A DNA stretch of 11,749 bases from Gammaproteobacteria bacterium RIFCSPLOWO2_02_FULL_56_15. Lineage in GTDB: Bacteria > Pseudomonadota > Gammaproteobacteria > Eutrophobiales > Eutrophobiaceae. Shown here piece after piece: positions 6,827 through 11,749 of the stretch. How positions within the stretch are numbered: the stretch's first letter is position 1; every line of letters starts with the position of its first letter. Made by a program: the position numbers and the translations under genes. The stretch lies in the NCBI GenBank assembly GCA_001801825.1, contig MGYR01000198.1, forward strand, positions 4,126-15,874, written 5' to 3'. The notes under the pieces were generated by a model. It saw only the letters and a list, made by a program, of their open reading frames with translations, was not told the DNA's origin and did no database searches.

Positions 6827-6847
6827 GGTGAGCGAATGTCACTCACC
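6827..6847 (-). terminator. Possible terminator of the HExxH/TPR gene
   Basis: Read on the minus strand, GGTGAG pairs with CTCACC across a 9-base loop that contains the TGA stop of the gene, and TTATTATT follows directly. A 6-bp stem with a T-rich tail is modest but well placed. The facing OmpA gene ends 77 bases away with no hairpin of its own that stands out. Confidence 0.5.
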
Positions 6848-8707
6848 ATCAGCTAACTTGTAATATTCGATCATTCGATCCACCTGCCGTCTGAATAGCG
6901 GCGTCATCCCATCCATTGTCTTGATTTTTTTCAGAATGGTTCGAGCGTCCTCGCGCCGCTTTTCCTTGATGGCCACTTCGGCACCATGAATTTGCTCATA
7001 AATAGCCACATTCTGGCGATTATGACGGAGCATGGATTTATAGCTCCGCTCAAAATCGTAAGCATCGAGTTCGTCGAGTAATCGGTTAGCTTCATCAAAT
7101 TGATGAGCATCCACCGCCGCGATGATCCGTGGCAGATAGTCCTCCATCATCCAGACATCATCGATGATTCGGGCCATTCCTTTCATATAGTCCTCCATCA
7201 TCCAGACATCATCAATGATGTGGATCATTCCTTTCATAGAATCCGACTTGCCGCCAAGGCGCCACGCCTCTTCACGCACCAACTGCAAGGCATGTTCCAG
7301 CTTGCCGTTCTTGCGCTCCACGATGGCCAGTCCCAGTTTGAGTTCGGGCTCATCCGGAAAGCGACGCACCCCCACGCGGAATACTTCGGCATCCTCACTC
7401 GTCACCTCCTGGACGTTCAGCAATGCCCATGCCATGACCCGGTACGCTTCGAGATATACCGGATAGAGCTCAATTGCACGATGACAGAGATCGACAATAC
7501 GGCGTGCCTGATCCGGAGCTAAGCGTTTTAGCGGGGCAAGCGAATCCGGCGCCTTCGCAGCCTGCCGTTCCACCTCCTCCGCCAATAACATATAAGTCCT
7601 TGCATCCTTTGTACCCAGCTCGATCGCGCGCTCCGCCGCAGCAATCAGTTGATCGGGCGAGCCAGTAGCCGCTGCATGCAATGCCTGGACATCAAAATTA
7701 AGCGCTGATTCAGGATGTAATGCCGCCAATGCGTCGGCGTGCAGTTTAAGCTGCTCGATGCGCCCAGTCGCATGGGCGAGTTTCGCCAGCTTGGCATGGA
7801 AAATATCCGTGGCGGCTGTGTAAAATGCCGGATCTAAAGACGAAGCTGTCTTTGGCGACTGGTGATGAAAATATTTCCCGCTGCGCCGGTACTGATCAAG
7901 CATCCGTTCCATTGCCTGGTAATCCATGCCGAATGCCTCCTGAAATGCAGCTTCACGAGTACGGGTCTGTGATTTCACGATATAGTCAGTCAGCCCCGTG
8001 CGCGATCCCTCGTAGACACCGAACATCACATAATGCACCAGCAGCCAGGATTGCGCATAGAAAAGAGACGCTTTGCGATCATCGTCAAACAAATCATCGC
8101 CATTGCGAACTGCGAGCAAGTCTTCCAGATCCATGAGGCTGGATTCCTTCAGCAGGTGCAAATAGTTCACTATGACATCACCCCATACTACATCTTTGCG
8201 TTTCGTGTGGAATGTCGAGAACACCTCCGCCAGTCCCTCTTCAAACCACAGCGGCAAGGGCTCCTTGATCCCACTGGCAGACCAGTGCACTGCTTCATGA
8301 TAGATAACACGTCTGGTCTCTTCGTGCGCATACCCGGTCGACAGGCCAATCGAACTATAGGACCCGGACTTGCTGAAAAACCCGGCGACAGTGTTGTCCA
8401 CCTTGCCCTTTGTATCCAGTGGTTTATAGGGCTTGAAATCCCGATCACTGCGAAACATGATCACAGTCAGATGCGGCAAGGTGCGCTCGTCTATTGTTAC
8501 TACTTTCCCCAGGGCATCCAGGAACTGGTTAAATTCCTCGCTCCAGGCCAGCGTATTCTTTTCGTTGTTCGCGGAGAGCACATCGAAGCGCGGCGAGTCC
8601 AATGCCAGCCACGTTGCATCGGCGGGCGCCGCCGGACGAACGACGAACAGACTTGTTACTATTACGACCGCGATAACAACGCGACGTATGGGTTTTCCAT
8701 CATACAT
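6839..8707 (-). CDS. Exported HExxH (DUF1570/peptidase-MA-like) protein with TPR-like half
   Basis: This is a 622-residue exported protein. A signal peptide covers about 1-29 (hydrophobic VVIAVVIVTSLFVV, cleavage near APA). Residues 30-290 resemble DUF1570/peptidase-MA-like gluzincins: HEAVH (137-141) gives the zinc-binding HExxH, and WFEEGLAE (154-161) supplies the downstream glutamate, 15-16 residues after the second His. The catalytic pattern is therefore intact, though protease activity is unproven for this family. Residues about 300-480 are helical and TPR-like (for example LIAAAERAIELG and RRIVDLCHRAIELYP), suggesting protein binding. Residues 491-507 and 508-524 are a tandem copy pair (MKGMIHIIDDVWMMEDY / MKGMARIIDDVWMMEDY). 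The start has GAAGGGGG about 5 bases upstream. It stands alone on the minus strand, facing the OmpA gene. Localisation is probably periplasmic; partner and substrate are unknown. Confidence 0.82.
   Translation of the reverse strand: MYDGKPIRRVVIAVVIVTSLFVVRPAAPADATWLALDSPRFDVLSANNEKNTLAWSEEFNQFLDALGKVVTIDERTLPHLTVIMFRSDRDFKPYKPLDTKGKVDNTVAGFFSKSGSYSSIGLSTGYAHEETRRVIYHEAVHWSASGIKEPLPLWFEEGLAEVFSTFHTKRKDVVWGDVIVNYLHLLKESSLMDLEDLLAVRNGDDLFDDDRKASLFYAQSWLLVHYVMFGVYEGSRTGLTDYIVKSQTRTREAAFQEAFGMDYQAMERMLDQYRRSGKYFHHQSPKTASSLDPAFYTAATDIFHAKLAKLAHATGRIEQLKLHADALAALHPESALNFDVQALHAAATGSPDQLIAAAERAIELGTKDARTYMLLAEEVERQAAKAPDSLAPLKRLAPDQARRIVDLCHRAIELYPVYLEAYRVMAWALLNVQEVTSEDAEVFRVGVRRFPDEPELKLGLAIVERKNGKLEHALQLVREEAWRLGGKSDSMKGMIHIIDDVWMMEDYMKGMARIIDDVWMMEDYLPRIIAAVDAHQFDEANRLLDELDAYDFERSYKSMLRHNRQNVAIYEQIHGAEVAIKEKRREDARTILKKIKTMDGMTPLFRRQVDRMIEYYKLADGE
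7136..7237. repeat. 51-bp tandem duplication inside the HExxH/TPR gene
   Basis: Units 7136-7186 and 7187-7237 are adjacent and equal in length, with 5 mismatches by eye. Four of these fall in two neighbouring codons (Ile-His against Ala-Arg) and one is a synonymous Ile codon. The unit is a multiple of three, so it adds 17 residues without a frameshift. Confidence 0.95.
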
Positions 8708-9014
8708 AAGGCCCCCTTCTTAGATACCTCCGCACGTTGGGGAGTATTGTTCCCTGTTGTGTACAGCGTTATTGCTTATTCTTGTTGTTGCAGGGAATTA
8801 TGACCAGAGTGTGGGATGTGAACAATACCCCGTTTAGGGTATGTCACAGCGTTGAAGCCCCAGGCACTGCCACCGATGATGGGAAAGGCGGCGCATTGAA
8901 AACCCTGGTACAGTTTCCTACAAATTTCCCTATTTTCCAGCCCAAAACACGTGCGTAGGCATTCAAACTGCGCAATACTCTGGGCCTCAAATCATCATCC
9001 GGGGGGATTCGAGG
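8708..9014. other. Intergenic stretch without a convincing gene
   Basis: This is about 300 bases upstream of the minus-strand HExxH gene, so it should hold that gene's promoter. It contains a long-loop inverted repeat (TTCCCTG 8750-8756 with CAGGGAA 8791-8797). It also contains a compact imperfect hairpin with ATACCC/GGGTAT arms (8825-8842) and outer GTGA/TCAC (8818-8847). The plus-strand frame at 8737-8958 has no ribosome site and no recognisable protein, so it is not called. The upstream limit of the PQQ fragment lies near 9015. Confidence 0.5.
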
Positions 9015-9473
9015 GCGGCCGAGACCTGGAACGGCGAGTGGTGGACCATGGGAGGTGGCGGCAGCACCTGGGACGGTATCACCTACGATCCGCAGACGAA
9101 CCTGGTCTATGTCGGGGTCGGTAACGGCTCACCCTGGAACCCCCTGCTGCGCAGCCCGAAAGGTGGCGAAAACCTCTACAGTGTCTCCATCGTGGCTCTG
9201 GATGCGGATACGGGCGAACTGAAATGGCATTACCAGGAGATCCCGGAAGAACAATGGGATTTTGACGCCACCGCGCAGATCCTGGTGGCGGATCTGGAGA
9301 TCAACGGTGAGTTGAAGCATGTCCTGATGCATGCCACCAAGAGCGGCTACTTCTACCTCGTGGATGCCGCCAACGGCAAGCTGCTGGGCGCAAAGAACTT
9401 CGTCGCGTCCAACTGGACGAATGGCTATGACCTGACGACCGGGCGTCCGAAGCTGAACCCGGAGGCCATGTAA
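9015..9473 (+). pseudogene. Internal fragment of a second PQQ-dependent alcohol dehydrogenase
   Basis: The frame from 9015 reads AAETWNGEWWTMGGGG and runs through GVGNGSPWN, LKWHYQ, WDFDAT, KSGYFYLVDAANGK and TTGRPKLNPEA to a TAA at 9471-9473. It aligns without gaps to about residues 262-412 of the complete dehydrogenase in this window, with roughly half the residues identical. It covers only the middle of the propeller: signal peptide, disulfide pair, first metal ligand, later blades and haem domain are all absent. It keeps the metal-ligand Asn, the catalytic Asp (WDFD) and the second Asp of the lanthanide type. The ATG at 9048 falls inside a conserved blade and is not a real start. The frame is undamaged, so truncation seems recent or the piece was captured by rearrangement. 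It is too diverged to be a recent copy of the nearby gene. Confidence 0.85.
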
Positions 9474-9480
9474 AGCCAAT

Positions 9481-9517
9481 GGGGCCGGAGTGATTTATTT
9501 TAAATCACTCCGGCCCC
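9481..9517. terminator. Perfect 17-bp inverted repeat (bidirectional terminator-like)
   Basis: The arms GGGGCCGGAGTGATTTA and TAAATCACTCCGGCCCC are perfect complements around a TTT loop. It begins 7 bases after the stop of the PQQ fragment and lies 36 bases beyond the 3' end of the tRNA on the other strand, so it could terminate both. Neither side has a real T-run outside the stem, but the A/T-rich top of the hairpin is unusual. It could also be a small palindromic element. Confidence 0.7.
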
Positions 9518-9553
9518 AATAACATCCCGAGTCCACGAAATTATTGAATAATA

Positions 9554-9630
9554 TGGCGCCCTGAACAGGAGTCGAACCTGTGACCTTCCGCTTAGGAGGC
9601 GAACGCTCTATCCTACTGAGCTACCAGGGC
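9554..9630 (-). tRNA. tRNA-Arg (anticodon CCT)
   Basis: The minus strand gives a 77-base cloverleaf. The acceptor stem is GCCCTGG with TCAGGGC (one G-T pair), the D stem GCTC/GAGC and the anticodon stem TTCGC/GCGGA. The loop CTCCTAA has anticodon CCT at 9594-9596, the variable loop has 5 bases, the T arm is ACAGG-TTCGACT-CCTGT, the discriminator is G and the CCA is encoded. It reads AGG codons. A TTGACT element lies upstream on the minus strand (9653-9658), but no clean -10 was found. It separates the PQQ fragment from the metal-efflux operon; tRNA 3' ends are common integration sites, here facing the fragment. Confidence 0.97.
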
Positions 9631-9829
9631 AATACTAAACATAGGGTGAGTGAGTCAAGCTTTGCCGGACCCTGAATCAAGTTGTCTGAAGGAATATCCA
9701 GAGTACGTGCAGACCCATTATACACGCAACATTCTTCCCTTGTCCTGCCCGCCCAACCGATGACAGCCAGCGTATCTCTTTCTCTCTCACGAAGGAGTAA
9801 GCCGTTGCGGAAACCCTTTTCACCATCAG

Positions 9830-9846
9830 ACTATAGTTGCTACAAT
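9830..9846 (+). promoter_or_regulatory. Promoter/dyad upstream of czcI, MerR-operator-like
   Basis: ACTATAG and CTACAAT flank TTG, matching as a dyad at 5 of 7 positions. The core CTATAGTTGCTACA differs at one position from the CTATAGTAGCTACA type of operator I recall for CadR/PbrR-like MerR regulators. TACAAT (9841-9846) is also a fair -10, with TTCACC (9819-9824) a weak -35 at 16 bases. In that case transcription would start almost at the czcI ATG. The two readings cannot both use the usual MerR spacing. Confidence 0.4.
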
Positions 9847-9853
9847 TCCGCCT

Positions 9854-10195
9854 ATGCGTAGACTGGTCACCATCCTCTTGCTGGTACTGATGCCGCTGCA
9901 GATCACTTGGGCTGCAGCATGTAGTTATTGCACGCATCATGAGCAAGGCAAGGCTACGCGGCACTTCGGGCAAGATGTCGATGGACACGCTGACAACAGC
10001 GATCAACCCGGTTCGCAGAATGGCGCCGAACAGCCACATTGCTGTCACCATCACGGCGGTGCTTTGGGGACCGTGACCTCCGTCTCGTTACCCACGTACA
10101 CCGCGCATGGTACACTCGCAGGCGCCGATAACTCCCGCCTGCCGACTGCGCTTCCAACACGCATCGAACGTCCCAAATGGTCTTGCCTCGTCTGA
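9854..10195 (+). CDS. czcI: CzcI-like Cys/His-rich periplasmic protein of a metal-efflux operon
   Basis: This is a 113-residue exported protein. It begins MRRLVTILLLVLMPLQITWA, a signal peptide very like those of CzcI proteins encoded just before czcCBA in proteobacteria. The mature part is metal-binding in character: C23 and C26 (CSYC), H28-H29, H37, H45, then HCCHHH at 62-67. The C-terminal 40 residues are plain and end in SCLV. CzcI is thought to be a periplasmic metal-binding or regulatory accessory of the Cd-Zn-Co efflux system; its exact role is not settled. There is no Shine-Dalgarno site before the ATG, and a -10-like TACAAT ends only 7 bases upstream, so leaderless initiation is possible. 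czcC follows 117 bases later across a structured gap. Confidence 0.75.
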   Translation: MRRLVTILLLVLMPLQITWAAACSYCTHHEQGKATRHFGQDVDGHADNSDQPGSQNGAEQPHCCHHHGGALGTVTSVSLPTYTAHGTLAGADNSRLPTALPTRIERPKWSCLV

Positions 10196-10297
10196 CTGGC
10201 GAGGCGGATTACCCCTGATTTTCACTGATCCTTCCTCCCGCAAGTTCGCGGAGGTGGTGATGTGGTGTGTTGTTTCCTCGCCAGTTCCCCCTTTTTT
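10185..10297 (+). promoter_or_regulatory. Structured czcI-czcC junction with competing hairpins
   Basis: CGAGG at 10200-10204 can pair upstream, giving hairpin GCCTCG 10185-10190 with CGAGGC 10200-10205. It can instead pair downstream, as ACTGGCGAGG 10195-10204 with CCTCGCCAGT 10276-10285, a perfect 10-bp stem. The downstream pairing encloses a third hairpin, CCTcCCGC 10234-10241 with GCGGAGG 10248-10254, and is followed after TCCCCC by six T (10292-10297). The first hairpin overlaps the czcI stop codon, so ribosomes finishing czcI would control which form appears. This resembles an attenuator, but the T-run is 6 bases off the stem, so an mRNA-stability role is also possible. Confidence 0.5.
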
Positions 10298-10300
10298 CAC

Positions 10301-10306
10301 AAGGAG
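10301..10306 (+). promoter_or_regulatory. Ribosome binding site fixing the czcC start
   Basis: AAGGAG lies 6 bases before ATG 10313. The in-frame ATG at 10262 has no such site and would add 17 residues before the signal peptide, so 10313 is chosen. Confidence 0.75.
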
Positions 10307-10312
10307 AATTGG

Positions 10313-11617
10313 ATGCAAATCACGAATCATCAGTCCTGGCTGTTCGGGCTGGCAGTCACGACATTATTAGCTGGTAGCGCGCCTTATTCGAGTCCTGCGG
10401 TTGCCCAAACGCCGATCGGTCCGGCGGCGGACGATGCGCGCGCGCCGCTCACTCTCGCGGCCGCACTTGAGCTGGCGCTCAGGGCCAGTCCGGACCTCGC
10501 GGTCGCATATCGTGAGCTGGAAGCGGCCGAAGGTGCGATCATTCAGGGGCATGCCCACCCCAACCCCGAGGCCCTGTTGTTGCTGGAAGATACGCGTCAA
10601 GCTACACGCACGACGACGCTTCAACTCAGCCAGCGGATCGAACTGGGCGGCAAGCGTGCTGCCCGCATCGATGCGGCGGAACGCGGCCGGGATATTGCCT
10701 CGGAGGATTTGGCTGCCCGTCAAGCCGAGATCCAGGCCACGGTCACCGGCGCTTTCTTCGAGGTCGCCGTGGCCCAGGAGGGAGTCCGGCTGGCTCGGGA
10801 TTCCGTCGAGCTTGCACGGAGCGCGAGCGAAGCCGCAGCCAAACGCGTACAGGCCGGCAGGATCTCCCCTGTGGAAGAAACCAAGGCACGGGTAGCGGAA
10901 GCGAACGCGCGGATCGATCTGTCGCAAGCACAAAGCGAACTTACCACTGCCCGCCAGCGTCTGGCGGCAACCTGGGGTGATCCGATCCCCTACTTCTCAC
11001 GGGTGGAAGGCTCGGTCGACTCCTTACCAGCGCTGCCTTCCATCGATGCGCTACAAACCCGCCTCGCCGGATCACCCAATCTGCGGCGCGCTCAGTTCGA
11101 AATCGAACGCCGTAAAGCGCTCGCCGATCTCGAGCGAGCCAAGCGCATACCCGATGTCACCGTAAGCCTGGGTGTCATGCGCGACGAGCAGTTGGATCGC
11201 GATCAGGCGCTGATTGGCGTATCGGTTCCGATCCCGATCTTCGATAGTAATCGAGGCAATTTGCTTGAAGCCTTGAAAAGAGAGGACAAGGCGCGGGACG
11301 AGCATGTGGCGATTCAAAACCGGCTGGGCACGGAGGCATTTGAGGCGCGCGAGCGCCTGAATGCCGCGAGAACACAGGCTGAAACCCTGGATCGTGACGT
11401 TTTACCTGGCGCCCAGAACGCCTACGACGCCGCGACCAAGGGTTTCCAGTTGGGAAAATTCAATTTCCTCGATGTGCTCGATGCCCAACGAACGCTTTTT
11501 CAGGCCAAGACCCAATATCTGCGCGCACTTGCTGAAGCACATCGCGCTGCCGCAGACATCCACCGGCTGCTGGGTAATTCAGCCGACGTATCCCCACAGC
11601 CTGACGCCAAGCCATAG
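10313..11617 (+). CDS. czcC: CzcC-type outer-membrane factor of an RND heavy-metal efflux pump
   Basis: This 434-residue TolC/OEP-family protein forms the outer-membrane exit duct of the CzcCBA tripartite efflux system for Co, Zn and Cd (or related cations). Residues 1-32 are a signal peptide (hydrophobic LFGLAVTTLLAGSA, ending PAVAQ). Two OEP repeats follow. The first begins at LTLAAALELALRASPDLAVAY near residue 47 and holds QRIELGGKRAARI, typical of CzcC, followed by a long coiled helix to AATWGDP. The second begins near LRRAQFEIERRKALADLERA, with beta segments PDVTVSLGV and ALIGVSVPIPIFD, and ends in FNFLDVLDAQRTLFQAKTQYL. The length fits the family. The stop TAG overlaps the AGGAG of the next gene, so translation is likely coupled to czcB. 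The metal specificity cannot be read from this subunit. Confidence 0.92.
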   Translation: MQITNHQSWLFGLAVTTLLAGSAPYSSPAVAQTPIGPAADDARAPLTLAAALELALRASPDLAVAYRELEAAEGAIIQGHAHPNPEALLLLEDTRQATRTTTLQLSQRIELGGKRAARIDAAERGRDIASEDLAARQAEIQATVTGAFFEVAVAQEGVRLARDSVELARSASEAAAKRVQAGRISPVEETKARVAEANARIDLSQAQSELTTARQRLAATWGDPIPYFSRVEGSVDSLPALPSIDALQTRLAGSPNLRRAQFEIERRKALADLERAKRIPDVTVSLGVMRDEQLDRDQALIGVSVPIPIFDSNRGNLLEALKREDKARDEHVAIQNRLGTEAFEARERLNAARTQAETLDRDVLPGAQNAYDAATKGFQLGKFNFLDVLDAQRTLFQAKTQYLRALAEAHRAAADIHRLLGNSADVSPQPDAKP

Positions 11618-11626
11618 GAGTCACCA

Positions 11627-11749
11627 ATGAAATCAGTCATTCCCAAAAGCGCCTTTCTTTCCAGGCAAGTGCTATCGATTGGCCTGATCATCCTGATCGG
11701 ATTTTTCGGCGCAGTCTACATACTCGGCACGGACACTGCCAAGCCGACC
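11627..11749 (+). CDS. czcB: CzcB-type RND periplasmic adaptor, N-terminal part (cut by window end)
   Basis: Only the first 41 residues are present. The ATG at 11627 has AGGAG 6 bases upstream, overlapping the czcC stop. The sequence begins MKSVIPKSAFLSRQ, then a single hydrophobic segment VLSIGLIILIGFFGAVYIL (residues 15-33), then TDTAKPT. A short basic stretch, one N-terminal membrane anchor and a following hydrophilic region suit the membrane-fusion protein that joins the inner-membrane RND pump to CzcC. The name rests mainly on position after czcC; the lipoyl and beta-barrel domains lie outside the window. Confidence 0.7.
   Translation, partial: MKSVIPKSAFLSRQVLSIGLIILIGFFGAVYILGTDTAKPT

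Noticed and set aside
8033..8803. Plus-strand open frame (256 aa) with some cysteines
   Set aside because: It is mostly antisense to the HExxH gene and shows no family features.
8737..8958. Plus-strand open frame (73 aa) before the PQQ fragment
   Set aside because: It lacks a ribosome site and resembles neither the missing N-terminal part of the dehydrogenase nor any other family.
9540..9552. Small AT palindrome ATTATT-G-AATAAT beside the tRNA
   Set aside because: It is short and AT-only, which is expected in an intergenic region; no matching second copy was seen to support an att core.
9677..10054. Minus-strand open frame (125 aa) across the czcI upstream region
   Set aside because: It runs antisense through czcI and has no coding character.
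10367..10933. Minus-strand open frame (188 aa)
   Set aside because: It is a shadow of czcC, which has a signal peptide and OEP repeats on the plus strand.

Overview
The window looks like chromosomal DNA from a Gram-negative proteobacterium, most likely a gammaproteobacterium. This is inferred from moderate-to-high GC protein-coding DNA with Shine-Dalgarno sites, an outer-membrane lipoprotein signal, OmpA and TolC-type outer-membrane proteins, a YecA-like SEC-C protein and a CzcI-CzcC-CzcB metal-efflux arrangement. The species cannot be named from the sequence alone.

Layout. (1) Positions 1-1814 hold a cytochrome b561-type membrane protein, possibly cut at the left edge, followed 10 bases later by a formate/nitrite-transporter (FNT) family channel carrying two C-terminal CBS domains. 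The start of the channel gene is abnormal: the expected GTG with a good ribosome site is followed by an in-frame TGA. (2) Positions 1893-3302 hold three small housekeeping-like genes: a YbhB/YbcL (PEBP) protein, a 42-residue lysine-rich protein, and a convergent YecA/SEC-C protein. (3) Positions 3618-6750 hold a 729-residue lipoprotein quinohemoprotein alcohol dehydrogenase (PQQ propeller plus cytochrome c) and an OmpA-domain protein, separated by a GC-rich hairpin. The dehydrogenase carries the extra aspartate that marks lanthanide-using PQQ enzymes. (4) Positions 6839-8707, on the minus strand, encode an exported HExxH protein with a TPR-like second half and a perfectly in-frame 51-bp tandem duplication. 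(5) Positions 9015-9473 are an internal piece of a second, diverged PQQ alcohol dehydrogenase with both ends missing. It is followed by a perfect 17-bp inverted repeat and a minus-strand tRNA-Arg(CCT) gene. (6) Positions 9854-11749 hold a heavy-metal efflux operon: a Cys/His-rich periplasmic CzcI-like protein, the CzcC outer-membrane factor and the first 41 residues of the CzcB adaptor. The pump gene czcA would be expected beyond the right edge.

Working together. The first pair suggests a membrane redox/anion-transport unit, and the PQQ enzyme an envelope alcohol oxidation that feeds electrons to its own haem. The czc genes build a periplasm-to-outside metal export route. The czcI-czcC gap can fold in two mutually exclusive ways, which resembles an attenuator or a differential-expression element. 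The stretch between the HExxH gene and the tRNA looks like a decayed or rearranged junction. No CRISPR array, rRNA, transposase or integrase was seen.
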